DNA of 38,906 bases from Deltaproteobacteria bacterium (GCA_019308745.1 JAFDHO010000024.1:1-38906), one strand, 5' to 3'. Positions 8,943 through 18,021 are shown, counted from the stretch's first letter. Program-made: numbers and translations. The notes: generated by a model not told the origin, from the sequence alone.

Positions 8943-10554
8943 GTGTCCCTTTTTTCTCTTGTTGTTCTTTGCCTCGTTTTACTACCTTACCAATGCAGGA
9001 GGGTACAAGGCCGGCGATGAAAGCGTAATGAGCGCCTTTGCGAGGCAGATGGTCTACGAGGGGAAGATCGGATTTGACAAGACCCAGTATCCCCCAGAGG
9101 AAGATCCCTGTACCAGGGGGATCGATGGGCTCTATTATCCCAAGTGGGGAATAGGGCAATCCCTCGTTGAGGTGCCCTTCTACTTATTTCATCGTATCAT
9201 ATGGGAGATCATTCCCTTTGACAAGAGGCTTCCCCGGGTTTTCATAATCCGCAGATTGTCGGAGATGCTGATAGTATTTATCTGTCCCTCGGTCATATCC
9301 GCATTGGGCTGCACACTTGTTTATCTCTTTGGATTGCGCCTAGGTTTTTCGAGCAAGATAAGTCTCTGGCTAAGCTTCCTATACGGCCTGGGGACCATGG
9401 TGTGGCCCTATTCCAAGTCACTCATGTCCGAGGCAACAGTGAACGTCGCAATACTGGGCGGAGTCTATGCGGTTGTGAGCTATAGATATGCACACAAGAA
9501 ATGGTGGCTCACTATTTCCGGATTGTGCATGGGGTATGCGCTCATTACAAAGGCCGTCTCCATTGTTGTATTGATCCCCCTGATTATCTATTTGTTCTCG
9601 GTGGAACCGAAAAGAAGAGGTTTGGGGGAGGCTGTTCTCTATTTTGCCCTGCCCTACCTCCTCTTTGTGGGCTTCCAGTTGTGGTACAACGCGGTACGCT
9701 ATGGTGACTTCTTCACCTTTGGATACGACAGACAATGGGGAGCCTTGGGGTTCTGTACGCCCCTATATGTAAGGGTCTGGGGGCTTTTTCTGAGCCCAGG
9801 GAAAAGCTTCTTTCTCTATGCTCCGGTCACGATTCTAGGCATCCTGTCAGCCAGGAGGTTTTTCGAGGACAGGAAGGCAGAGGCCCTCTTGTTTCTGGGT
9901 ATTGTAACAGCGTACACCGTACCCCATTCTCTTTGGGTCCTGTGGGCAGGCGATTGGGCGTGGGGGCCACGGTTCCTGGTTGTGATAACCCCATATCTTA
10001 TCTTATCAGCCGGGTATTATCTCAAGAGGTGGCCCGAGATATCTCGCTTGAAAAGGGGCCTTGTCGTTGCCCTCGTAGGCTTTTCTTTTTTCGTTCAGGT
10101 CTTGGGAGTCGCCATTCATCCCTTTTCGTTCATTGAAACCCGGTGGGAGGTGGCCTCGGGGTTCCTCAAGGAGGTCAAGAGATTCAGTTACGCCCAGACT
10201 TACGGCGAAAATGCCTTGGTAAACTTCAACCCCATGTTTTCCCACATCGTGGGGAACTGGTGGCTGTTCAAGCACATGATCTTTGACTATGACCTACGGA
10301 AAGATGCGCCATGGAAGACTCTGGGTGATTTTGAAGTGTCTTCACCAAAATGGGTAAAGGGGAACCGAACGATTCCCTTTTGGTGGCCCATCAGTTTTTC
10401 CATGGCATCTCCCTGGGACAAGAAATGGATCATCGCTTTTGCCATGGCGAATGCAATAGTTGTTCTATTGGCCGGCCTCAGGCTGAGACGGGCGCTCTCC
10501 CTATGCGGGGCTGGGTCTTGGAGTAAGGGGGATGAAGAGGAAGGTGCGGAATGA
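8917..10554 (+). CDS. ArnT/PMT-like GT-C multi-pass membrane protein, copy 2
   Basis: 545 residues, a clear tandem paralogue of the preceding gene along its whole length: YYLTNAGGYKAGDESVMSA in the first outer loop, YGLGTMVWPYSKSLMSEA, LSPGKSFFLYAP, GDWAWGPRFL, GNWWLFKHMIFDYD and PFWWPISFSMAS. The start ATG 8917 lies 26 nt inside copy 1 with AGGA 6 nt upstream, so translation is coupled. Retention of the acidic first-loop position and the aromatic C-terminal loop in both copies suggests both are functional, perhaps with different donors or acceptors. The stop is followed by a non-coding stretch that holds a group II intron remnant. Confidence 0.85.
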   Translation: MKTVPKKRRCPFFLLLFFASFYYLTNAGGYKAGDESVMSAFARQMVYEGKIGFDKTQYPPEEDPCTRGIDGLYYPKWGIGQSLVEVPFYLFHRIIWEIIPFDKRLPRVFIIRRLSEMLIVFICPSVISALGCTLVYLFGLRLGFSSKISLWLSFLYGLGTMVWPYSKSLMSEATVNVAILGGVYAVVSYRYAHKKWWLTISGLCMGYALITKAVSIVVLIPLIIYLFSVEPKRRGLGEAVLYFALPYLLFVGFQLWYNAVRYGDFFTFGYDRQWGALGFCTPLYVRVWGLFLSPGKSFFLYAPVTILGILSARRFFEDRKAEALLFLGIVTAYTVPHSLWVLWAGDWAWGPRFLVVITPYLILSAGYYLKRWPEISRLKRGLVVALVGFSFFVQVLGVAIHPFSFIETRWEVASGFLKEVKRFSYAQTYGENALVNFNPMFSHIVGNWWLFKHMIFDYDLRKDAPWKTLGDFEVSSPKWVKGNRTIPFWWPISFSMASPWDKKWIIAFAMANAIVVLLAGLRLRRALSLCGAGSWSKGDEEEGAE

Positions 10555-10619
10555 TTCGCTTTGACGAAAGAGGACTTTTCTTGGCAATTAGATCATTACG
10601 AATCCTTAGCAAAGCCTGC

Positions 10620-10714
10620 ATGAACCGCCGTGTAAACCTGTCCACCTCAGGAGGAGACCCCTACGCACGGTGGTGTGGGAGGGCGAAGGTCGCGATGCCT
10701 TCCCCTATCCCGAT
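10620..10714 (+). ncRNA. Group II intron 3' remnant (domains V and VI only)
   Basis: A domain V-like hairpin is formed by GAACCGCCGTG (10622-10632) pairing with CACGGTGGTG (10666-10675; one G-U pair), with the characteristic 2-nt CG bulge on the 3' strand before the upper helix. The tip is enlarged by about 20 nt relative to the usual short loop. It is followed by GTGTGGGAGGGCG and a domain VI-like stem (GAAGG/CCTTC inside GGG/CCC) with an unpaired A in CCTATCCCGAT, 7-8 nt before a putative 3' end at about 10714. No reverse transcriptase or 5' intron part is in the window, so it is a truncated, presumably inactive, fragment. It occupies most of the gap between two + strand genes. The family assignment is from memory of the domain V consensus. 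Confidence 0.65.
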
Positions 10715-10740
10715 TTTAGCAGAGCTGGATCCTTGTAATC

Positions 10741-11514
10741 ATGGAGAATGAAGAATACAAGATCATGCATATCCTTGAGCAGACCCACTGGTGGTTTGCG
10801 GGGAAACAATTTCTAGTTGAGGAGATCCTGAGCAGATTTGCAAGCATGAACATGAGTTCGCAGAAAAGGAAAGTACTTGATGTGGGCTGCGGAACGGGGA
10901 TCATTTTAAAGGTCCTGGAAAAATTCGGCACTCCTTACGGCGTGGAACTCTCACCTCAAGCCATAGAGTTCCTGAAGAAAAGGGACTTAGAACGGATTGC
11001 ATGTGCTGATGCCAATCAGAGCATTCCTTTCAAGAGCGGCACTTTTACAATAATAACATGCTTAGACGTACTCGAACACCTCGACAACGATCTTGGACTT
11101 ATGGAGGAGATGCTTCGAGTCTGCAAGCCCGGGGGATATATCTTTGTGACCGTACCAGCCTTTGGAGCACTGTGGAGTGGTCATGATGTGGCGCTCCATC
11201 ACAAAAGAAGGTATGCTCGGAATAAACTGCTTGAGGTTATTGGGAACCTGAGATGCACTGTGGAAAAAGCAAGCTATTATAATACTGTGCTTTTTCCGCT
11301 TATACTGATAATTAGAAAGTCCAGATCCCTTTTTATGCCTAAAGAGGATGTTCAATCCGATCTTTTTATACCTGTTCCAGCCTTATTAAACTGGGCACTC
11401 AAGCTTCTGTTCAAAGCAGAGATTAGGTGCCTCAGATTTATGAGCTTTCCATTTGGTGTCTCCATCATGCTCCTCCTTAAGAAACTTGGAAGACACCAGC
11501 CGATGAAGAGGTGA
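10741..11514 (+). CDS. Class I SAM-dependent methyltransferase
   Basis: 257 residues. The N-terminus MENEEYKIMHILEQTHWWF is followed by the SAM-binding glycine-rich motif VLDVGCGTGI (about 45-54), the ACADANQSIPF acidic segment and LDVLEHLDNDLGLMEEMLRV (post-motif II), ending in a mainly hydrophobic C-terminal third that could sit at the membrane. It belongs to the same subfamily as the minus-strand gene at 17251-17988, which has the matching EYDIM..HWW N-terminus. It directly precedes the YfhO gene (1 nt gap), and the second copy is also near a YfhO gene, so the pair may act on the same product. The substrate is not predictable. ATG 10741 lies 26 nt after the intron remnant, with only a weak ribosome-binding site. 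Confidence 0.88.
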   Translation: MENEEYKIMHILEQTHWWFAGKQFLVEEILSRFASMNMSSQKRKVLDVGCGTGIILKVLEKFGTPYGVELSPQAIEFLKKRDLERIACADANQSIPFKSGTFTIITCLDVLEHLDNDLGLMEEMLRVCKPGGYIFVTVPAFGALWSGHDVALHHKRRYARNKLLEVIGNLRCTVEKASYYNTVLFPLILIIRKSRSLFMPKEDVQSDLFIPVPALLNWALKLLFKAEIRCLRFMSFPFGVSIMLLLKKLGRHQPMKR

Positions 11515-11515
11515 C

Positions 11516-13813
11516 ATGGACAAGTACAAGCAAAAAATAGCGGATCTTTTCCCTTGCGCGTTCCTGGTTCTGATCGTTTGTATATTTTTTCTAAAGGTGC
11601 TGTTTCTTGGGGGGACGCTTTATGGGGGGGATTTTGTAAACTACTTTTCCACAGTTAAAGAGTTCATTCGCAGCCAAGTCTTGCTCCGTGGCACTTTTCC
11701 CTTTTGGAACCCCTATCTTTTCTCTGGTACACCGTTCATAGCAAATATCCAGGCATCAACTTTGTATCCCCTGGGATTCTTGTATTACTTCCTGCCCCCT
11801 GAACCAGCCTATCTGTATTCCACTGTCCTTCACTTTGCTCTGGGAGCCATTTTCATGTTCTCTATGATGAGGGCGATATCTGTATCCCAGGAGGGAGCTT
11901 TCTTGTCCGCTATTGTTTTTACGTTCAACGGTTACGTATTGGGACACCTCTATGCAGGTCACCTCTCCTTGATCCAGGTCTACATTTGGATCCCTCTGCT
12001 CTTTCTCTTTGCGCATCGCTTTCTGGAGTTCCGGGAGATCCGCTACGCGATCCTGGCAGGATTGGTGCTCGGTGTGCAGATTCTGGGAGGCTTCCCCCAG
12101 GTTTCCTTCTACACGATCCTCGCGTTCGTCCTTTTCGCCTGCTATTCCGTGCTCGCTCCAAGGAGAGAACATGTCCCGGGGACTAGAGTGAAGATGGTTC
12201 TTGGATGTGGACTGGTTCTGGTGGTTGGTTTCGCTCTTGCGGCGATCCAGATTCTTCCTACCTATGAGTTCGCCAGGCTCTCCACCAGGGCCGGCGGGGT
12301 CAGCTATTCCTTTGCCACCTATGACTCCTTGCATCCCAAGGAGCTCCTGGCGTTCCTCGTGCCCTATATCTTTGGCAGTCCAGTTGATGGGAATTACTGG
12401 CGGTCCCAGGAGCCCTGGCACTTCTGGGAAACCTGCGGTTATGTGGGCATCGTGCCGATCTTCCTCGTCTTTGTTGCGGCGCAAAGGGATCGCATGCGCC
12501 ACGCCCGTTTCTTCTTCTTGGGCCTCATTGTTTTTTCGCTTTTCCTGGCACTGGGGAAGCACAACCCCCTCTACCCCCTCTTCTACCGACTTCCGGGCTT
12601 CAACAGCTTCCGGATACCTGCCCAGATCATTTTTCTCTATGTCTTTGGGATGGGGATCCTGTCCGGGATTGCCCTGGATCAGGTATCCACGGGAGAATGG
12701 CGCCTGGGCCAGAAGGCCAGATCTTTCTTCGTGGCTCTGGGCGTCTTGTTGGCCCTCCTTTTCATTGCCATCACCTTATCTCGCTATTCTACTTTCTATT
12801 ATCTGTTCAAATTTTTCGCAAAAGAACCCATAGAGGATGGCCAGCTCCTAGGACTCTACGAGCGGGTCAGGGATTCTGTATACCAGAGCGGTTTTCTCTT
12901 TTTCTGTACCGCTCTCCTCTTTTGGGCCCTAAAGAGAGGAAGGATTCCCCACAGAATGTTCACTGGTCTCATCTGCCTGATACTGGCAGGAGATCTTCTT
13001 TTTTTTGGCTCGGGTTTTGTTCACACATGGACCTTTCGATCGAGCCCCAAGAAGGAGGAGATCCTCTCTGCCCTGTCAAAAGACCCGGTCAAGGGCAGGG
13101 TCGTCACCGCAAGCACTCTCTTCCAGGTCAACGACGGCCTCAGGTACAGTTTTCCATCCATCTTGGGCTATGATCCCTTGATCCTGAAGAGGTATGTGGA
13201 GTACATCCTTTTCGCCCAGGGCGAGAACACTGATCAACCTGAGGGCATCGTCAACCTCTCCCGTATTCGTGATCCAAGGGCCAAGCTCATTCGACTTCTC
13301 AATACAAGGTACCTGATCGACGAGAAGAAGATTCGTGTCCTGGATAACGGGGTTCCCTACGTGGCCCTCGTGAATAGGGCAGTCTTCATGCCTTCAGATA
13401 AGATACTCTCTTTTATGGGGAGCGAGGAGTTCGAACCGACGTGTATGGTCGTCCTTGAGGGTAAGGAAGGTCAGGGGATGAGGACAGAAGGGAAGGAGGT
13501 CAGAGGGAAAGGAGGAGGAACTTTCTCAGTTCTTGAGTACGAGAATGACGCGATAAGAATACAAGTCAAGACTCCCATGCCGGCCTACATGGTCTTGAGT
13601 GAGATATATTACCCCGGTTGGCGGGCCAGGGTGAATGGTAAGAGGGCAGAGATCCTGCGCGGCAACTATCTTTTCCGGGTGATTCCCCTCGAAGCGGGGG
13701 AGCACGAAGTCCGCCTATCCTTTGTTTCGTGGCCCTTCCGTATTGGCGCGGTCCTATCGCTCATAACGGTCCTTTTGAGTCTGTACCTTCTCCTCAGAAG
13801 GAGAAACCTTTGA
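11516..13813 (+). CDS. YfhO-family membrane protein, copy 1
   Basis: 765 residues, with many membrane helices up to about residue 490, then a soluble C-terminal domain and a last helix. Family hallmarks: GDFVNYFSTVKEFIRS and PFWNPYLFSGTPF in the first outer loop, LPGFNSFRIP mid-protein, and YYPGWRARVNGKR...LRGNYLFRV near the end. YfhO proteins are GT-C-like integral membrane proteins; B. subtilis YfhO/CsbB work links them to polyprenyl-P-sugar-dependent decoration of teichoic acid. A decorating transferase is therefore plausible but unproven here. The start codon follows the methyltransferase stop by 1 nt (GAGGTGACATG). The stop codon lies within the left terminal inverted repeat of a mobile-like element, so the last two residues are probably supplied by that insertion. 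Confidence 0.9.
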   Translation: MDKYKQKIADLFPCAFLVLIVCIFFLKVLFLGGTLYGGDFVNYFSTVKEFIRSQVLLRGTFPFWNPYLFSGTPFIANIQASTLYPLGFLYYFLPPEPAYLYSTVLHFALGAIFMFSMMRAISVSQEGAFLSAIVFTFNGYVLGHLYAGHLSLIQVYIWIPLLFLFAHRFLEFREIRYAILAGLVLGVQILGGFPQVSFYTILAFVLFACYSVLAPRREHVPGTRVKMVLGCGLVLVVGFALAAIQILPTYEFARLSTRAGGVSYSFATYDSLHPKELLAFLVPYIFGSPVDGNYWRSQEPWHFWETCGYVGIVPIFLVFVAAQRDRMRHARFFFLGLIVFSLFLALGKHNPLYPLFYRLPGFNSFRIPAQIIFLYVFGMGILSGIALDQVSTGEWRLGQKARSFFVALGVLLALLFIAITLSRYSTFYYLFKFFAKEPIEDGQLLGLYERVRDSVYQSGFLFFCTALLFWALKRGRIPHRMFTGLICLILAGDLLFFGSGFVHTWTFRSSPKKEEILSALSKDPVKGRVVTASTLFQVNDGLRYSFPSILGYDPLILKRYVEYILFAQGENTDQPEGIVNLSRIRDPRAKLIRLLNTRYLIDEKKIRVLDNGVPYVALVNRAVFMPSDKILSFMGSEEFEPTCMVVLEGKEGQGMRTEGKEVRGKGGGTFSVLEYENDAIRIQVKTPMPAYMVLSEIYYPGWRARVNGKRAEILRGNYLFRVIPLEAGEHEVRLSFVSWPFRIGAVLSLITVLLSLYLLLRRRNL

Positions 13814-13987
13814 AAAGGGAGGGGCCTTGCAAGACCCATTTTGTCGACGGCAACATGGTTGACTCGCTACAAAACAGAATAAGGAACTTGAGGTCATGCG
13901 GAAGCATGCCCCTCCGTTTCTCGGAGGGACAGGTTCCACCCTGTCCGTTTCAGTCTGGCAAATTCTAAGAAAGATTTCCAAAGGTCT
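13804..13987. repeat. TIR hairpin element, copy A (MITE-like)
   Basis: Bounded by AAACCTTTGAAAA (13804-13816) and TTTCCAAAGGTCT (13975-13987), imperfect inverted copies. Inside are GACGGCAACATGGTT, a perfect stem CCCTCCG/CGGAGGG (13910-13916, 13922-13928) and GGACAGG/CCTGTCC (13927-13933, 13940-13946). It lies between convergent YfhO genes, where the stems could also stop transcription in both directions. No ORF for mobility is present. Confidence 0.8.
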
Positions 13988-14047
13988 CCCATTAACAAGC
14001 AGGTAATGCCTGCAGTGCGAGCAGTGATGATTTCATAGGGTTCGAGA

Positions 14048-16414
14048 TCAGCCCTTCCTCATCTTAAGCCTGCTATGGGCCAGAACCAGAACAAAGAGAA
14101 AGAGTGTCAGGAGTGTAATGCCGATTCCAAGCTTTACGGTCCAGGGGTCAAAGGCGAGACGCACGGTGTGAGAGCCTTCGGGAACCTGCACCACCCTAAA
14201 GAGGTAGTTCCCCCTCAGGATGTCTTTTTCTTTATCATCCACAAAACATTTCCAGCCCGGATAGTAGATCTCGCTGAGGAACAAGAATCCAGAAAAGGAA
14301 GAGGTGACCCTGAGAAGGATCTCATCCGGGCTGTAGGACAAAACGTGTACCTCGGATTTTGGTCGTGGGTCCTGGGATGGACCGATGGCGGCGGCAGGGT
14401 TGAAGTCCCCCGGCTCGAAGAGTACTGCTCGATAAGGATCAAAATCATCTTGAACCATTCTATCGAGGATGTCGCCTTTTTCAAGGACTTCAAATCCGGG
14501 GAGCATGAATGCCCTGGGAAGATAAGATTCCCGGAGGATGCAGCTCTTTTCCGAATGGAGAATCTCGTATTTCACGTTGAGCAGATCCATAAGCTTCTGG
14601 TTCTTGCTCCTGCCGTACCTCAAGGAGACCCACCCCTTCACTAAACGATCTTCAGCGTAGGTATTGATATATTCATAATAGCGGGCTGGAAAGAGGGCCG
14701 TAAATCCGCCCACCGTCTGAAACCCGAGATACATTTCAAGGTTCGGTCCAAACGCGGATCTGTAGGCCCCCACTCTAAAAATACTGTTGTCTTTTCCCAG
14801 AGTCCGCCGGAGGCTCTGTTTAATGTTCTCGATGGACAAATAGGTGGCGTCACTATGGACTACGGCACGCCCGAGGGTAAAGCTCAGGTTTGCCAATAGG
14901 AGTGCGGAAAGAAGAAGGGAAGACAGCTTGGGCGAGAGGAGCCTTCTCCTGGTCAGGAGTACAAAAAGGACAGAAAGGCCTCCAAAGAGGGTGAGGAGAT
15001 GAAACTGGCTCGTAATGATCCTTGAGGCCTGCGCTGTTTTTCCAGGGATTGTCTCGTCAAGGACAAACAAAGAGAACACCTTCAAGCTGAGCAGGTTCTC
15101 GAAGTGCAAGACCAGGTCGATGGTCACAAGGGCAACCAACAAGATGATGCACAGAAGAGGCCTCCAATCAAAGATATCGCTTCGTCTTTCCCTTGATAGC
15201 AGAAGTCCGTCCATGCCTTTCCCCGCCAGGAGGCCCATGGCAAATACCCAGAGCACGATTATTTTCGAAGGGGCCCTGAATCGATCAAATCCCGGCAGGA
15301 GGTAGGCCAGCTTGTAGACAGGGGTATGTCTGCCCAGGGCCAGTACCACAGCGATCAACGCCAAGAGGCCGGCGAAGAGGATGACTTTTCTGTCATTTCG
15401 GGTCCTTAAGGAAAGGAACAACACAAGGATCAGAGGAAGGATCCCCACATAGAGGTTCTGTTGGGGGACACTGAAGGGTACACCGCTGACCCAGTAAGTG
15501 TCGTCAACATAATTTCCAAAGAAATGGGGCATGAGGGTCGTGATCAGTCCTTCAGGGGGATAGGAGGCCATGGTAACCATTTCATAATTGTCCAGGGCCT
15601 CTCGCACCGATTCATTGATAAGCTCGAAGGCGGGTACGACCTGAAGGGCGGCAAGCCCTGCCCCAAATAGGAAGAGACACAGGGGAATCATGAGGTAATT
15701 CCCGGGCCTTCCGAATCTGTCATAATATCCTCGAACGTTCAGGAGGAGAAAGAACATGGACGCCAAGAAGGTATAAAAGGCGTCCTGAGGGGCCCCCCCG
15801 AGGATCTGGATGCCCCACAACACACCGGCAATTGAGGCGTAGAAGTAAGGTCTCTCGAGGCGAATGGACTTGTTCAAGAAGTAGATGATGATGGGAAGCC
15901 AGATGTAGCTCTGTACGGGACTCATATGCCCGAGATAGATGAGGGCCATGACGAAACCATTACAGGTAAATATCGATGCGGCAAGGAAGCTACCGGTCCT
16001 ACTGATTTCAAGAGACCTGGCAAGGATGTACATGAAGACCCCGGCCGTAACCAGGTGCAAGAACATGGTGTATCCGTAGGCTTTGGCTGGCTGGATAAGC
16101 CAGAAAAGAAAGCCCAAGGGATAGAATATCGTGGACTCGAAATGGGCCCAGAAGGGCATTCCGCCAAATATGTAGGGGTTCCACAGGGGAATAGTCCCAC
16201 GTTGATGTATCTGGTCATAGAAGAATTTCTTCATGGGTAAGTAGAAGCTCACAAAATCACTTCCCACGAGTAAGTGGCCACCGATGACGATAGCCCTGAA
16301 GAGGAACAGACCGAACATCACCAGCAAGGCAGGCATGATGATGTCCCTTTTGTTCGCCTTTGCCGGGATTTCCTGCAGCCTGCTGCAGGGAGCTTCATTG
16401 AATCGAATGTTCAT
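14048..16414 (-). CDS. YfhO-family membrane protein, copy 2
   Basis: 788 residues, convergent with and paralogous to copy 1: GSDFVSFYLPMKKFFYDQI and PLWNPYIFGGMPFWAHF in the first outer loop, LLPGFDRFRAPSKI mid-protein, and IYYPGWKCFVDDKE...LRGNYLFRV near the C-terminus before the last helix. About twelve hydrophobic segments precede the soluble domain (from about residue 500). GT-C-like; a role in transferring a polyprenyl-P-linked sugar is inferred from family context, strengthened by the GT2 gene 25 nt upstream in the same operon. The start ATG at 16414 has only a weak ribosome-binding site; internal Met27 would shorten the N-terminal tail but keep the first helix. Confidence 0.9.
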   Translation of the reverse strand: MNIRFNEAPCSRLQEIPAKANKRDIIMPALLVMFGLFLFRAIVIGGHLLVGSDFVSFYLPMKKFFYDQIHQRGTIPLWNPYIFGGMPFWAHFESTIFYPLGFLFWLIQPAKAYGYTMFLHLVTAGVFMYILARSLEISRTGSFLAASIFTCNGFVMALIYLGHMSPVQSYIWLPIIIYFLNKSIRLERPYFYASIAGVLWGIQILGGAPQDAFYTFLASMFFLLLNVRGYYDRFGRPGNYLMIPLCLFLFGAGLAALQVVPAFELINESVREALDNYEMVTMASYPPEGLITTLMPHFFGNYVDDTYWVSGVPFSVPQQNLYVGILPLILVLFLSLRTRNDRKVILFAGLLALIAVVLALGRHTPVYKLAYLLPGFDRFRAPSKIIVLWVFAMGLLAGKGMDGLLLSRERRSDIFDWRPLLCIILLVALVTIDLVLHFENLLSLKVFSLFVLDETIPGKTAQASRIITSQFHLLTLFGGLSVLFVLLTRRRLLSPKLSSLLLSALLLANLSFTLGRAVVHSDATYLSIENIKQSLRRTLGKDNSIFRVGAYRSAFGPNLEMYLGFQTVGGFTALFPARYYEYINTYAEDRLVKGWVSLRYGRSKNQKLMDLLNVKYEILHSEKSCILRESYLPRAFMLPGFEVLEKGDILDRMVQDDFDPYRAVLFEPGDFNPAAAIGPSQDPRPKSEVHVLSYSPDEILLRVTSSFSGFLFLSEIYYPGWKCFVDDKEKDILRGNYLFRVVQVPEGSHTVRLAFDPWTVKLGIGITLLTLFLFVLVLAHSRLKMRKG

Positions 16415-16439
16415 TGGGTTCTGCCAAGGAGGTGCCGAG

Positions 16440-17195
16440 CTAAGGTCGCAGAGTCCCTTCTTGGCTCCGCAACCTGAAAATCCTTTTCTTCAAGACCAGG
16501 TCCCACCAGAGAGACAACAGTTGTACCCCAGTCCTCAGAAGGCGCCTGAAATTGAAGAACTGGGATTTGCCATAGGCCCTGTGAAAGTGATGAACACCCA
16601 CTTCCTTAAATCTGAAGCCGGCATCCTGAAACTTCTTAACCATCTCAAGACAAATGGTGCCCGACGTGGAATCCAATTGTACTTTTTCCAGGACTTCTCT
16701 ACTAATCAGCCTAAAATCACAGTCAACGTCCTTGAGCTTAAATCCAAAGAGGACCCTGACAATGTGATGATAGAGGCGCCCAATGAGGATCCTGTGCAGC
16801 GGATCGGATCGGGAGATCTTGTACCCGTTAACGATGTCGGTGTCGGGTGAAACCGCACGGACAAGCTTGACAAGCTCCCTTGGATCATACTGGGCGTCAC
16901 CATCCGTATAAAAGATCCATGACTTGGAAGAGGATCCGAATCCGCTTCTCAAAGCACTTCCATATCCCTTGTTGGTCCCATGGTTGATGATCTTGACTTC
17001 GGGATAGATCCTGGCCAATTCATCCAGTATTTCGCCCGTGTAATCCTTGCTTCCGTCATTGATCACGATGACCTCGAAATCGTTGGTCACCTTGGGCAGG
17101 GTGATGAGGGCGGATATGACCATGCTGGCAATCGTCCCCCCGTCGTTGAAGGCTGGGAAAAACGCGGTAATACTGTCAAGCCTCTCCATAATCAT
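16440..17195 (-). CDS. GT2 glycosyltransferase, DPM-like, partner of YfhO copy 2
   Basis: 251 residues: ITAFFPAFNDGGTIASMV, VIVINDGSKDYTGEIL, NKGYGSALRSGF, WIFYTDGDAQYDP (DxD for the metal) and DVDCDFRLISREVL, all GT2/DPM-type. There is no membrane segment in the body. It probably makes a polyprenyl-phosphate sugar at the inner face of the membrane. A strong AAAGGGG lies before ATG 17195. It is followed after 25 nt by the YfhO gene and preceded by a methyltransferase gene 55 nt away, so methyltransferase - GT2 - YfhO looks like a three-gene operon. This mirrors the methyltransferase-YfhO pair on the other strand, which lacks its own adjacent GT2. Confidence 0.92.
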   Translation of the reverse strand: MIMERLDSITAFFPAFNDGGTIASMVISALITLPKVTNDFEVIVINDGSKDYTGEILDELARIYPEVKIINHGTNKGYGSALRSGFGSSSKSWIFYTDGDAQYDPRELVKLVRAVSPDTDIVNGYKISRSDPLHRILIGRLYHHIVRVLFGFKLKDVDCDFRLISREVLEKVQLDSTSGTICLEMVKKFQDAGFRFKEVGVHHFHRAYGKSQFFNFRRLLRTGVQLLSLWWDLVLKKRIFRLRSQEGTLRP

Positions 17196-17250
17196 GCCCC
17201 TTTCGTTCAGTCCTGAAAAACCTGGTCCTTTGAGCCAGGATATCTATTCC

Positions 17251-17988
17251 CTATGCAGTTGTCTTCTCCCCGAGAGCAATCAGTGAAAGGCCAAAGGGCA
17301 GGGTTTTTCTCTTGAGGATACGTGATTCCAACTTAAGACATTGGAGAAACGCTTTATCCAAGTGGCCAAGGTCCAGGGCCAGGTCCGAATTGGTTTGCCG
17401 GAAAACCCATCCCTCCGTGAGTCGTTTCAAGGCTATGAGAGGGAACAAGAAGGTATTTGCATAGCTCATGAACCTGATATCAAGGCCACATTCTTGGATC
17501 TTCTGCGATAACTCCTTGAGGGTATATCTGTGGCCCGTGGAGACCTTTTCATCATGGATCCCCCTTAGCCAATCAAAGGCGGGGACCCTCACAAAGAGCT
17601 TTCCGCCAGGCACAAGGACCCTTTTGAACTCCTGAAGGGCCTCTTCATCCTGCACATTTTCGTAGTATAGGACATCAAATGAAGTCACGAGGTCAAAGGA
17701 TTCACTTTCAAAGGGGAGGGCCATGAGGGAGGCCATCGCCAAGCGATTTTCTCCGCGGTCCTTACAGGCATTGATGGCGTGACCAGAAATATCGAATCCA
17801 AAGACCATTCCGTAGGATTTCAGGATTGCCATTCCGGCGCCTGTCCCGCAGCCGGCATCCAGGATCCGGAGACTTTGTCCCCCGGCAAAATACTCCCCAA
17901 TAATGGCCTTGGTTATCGCAGCCATCCCACGATACCACCAGTGGGAATCCTGGGCCTTGCTCATGATGTCATATTCCTTCGATTCCAT
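17251..17988 (-). CDS. Class I SAM-dependent methyltransferase
   Basis: 245 residues, with MESKEYDIMSKAQDSHWWYR at the N-terminus, motif I RILDAGCGTGAG (41-52), GFDISGHAINAC and FDLVTSFDVLYY...ALQEFKRVLVPGG. It belongs to the same subfamily as the + strand enzyme at 10741-11514, including a hydrophobic segment NTFLFPLIALKRL in the C-terminal third. First gene of the operon with the GT2 and YfhO genes. Substrate unknown; a lipid-linked sugar or the polyprenyl carrier pathway are possibilities, not conclusions. No clear Shine-Dalgarno sequence is seen before ATG 17988. Confidence 0.88.
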   Translation of the reverse strand: MESKEYDIMSKAQDSHWWYRGMAAITKAIIGEYFAGGQSLRILDAGCGTGAGMAILKSYGMVFGFDISGHAINACKDRGENRLAMASLMALPFESESFDLVTSFDVLYYENVQDEEALQEFKRVLVPGGKLFVRVPAFDWLRGIHDEKVSTGHRYTLKELSQKIQECGLDIRFMSYANTFLFPLIALKRLTEGWVFRQTNSDLALDLGHLDKAFLQCLKLESRILKRKTLPFGLSLIALGEKTTA

Positions 17989-18021
17989 GGTATACGGTCA
18001 GCTTAGTTGAGACCAAGGAGG

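Noticed and set aside
10551-10751. Short + frame (66 codons) overlapping the stop of the second ArnT-like gene
   Set aside because: Most of it is the group II intron domain V/VI remnant, and the protein has no recognisable feature.
11756-12562. 268-codon - strand frame opposite the first YfhO gene
   Set aside because: Antisense to a YfhO gene with hallmark motifs; composition is that of a shadow frame.
13910-13946. Classical Rho-independent terminator between the convergent YfhO genes
   Set aside because: The stems are strong but no U-run follows on either strand, and the same stems recur in other copies of the element; recorded as part of the repeat instead.
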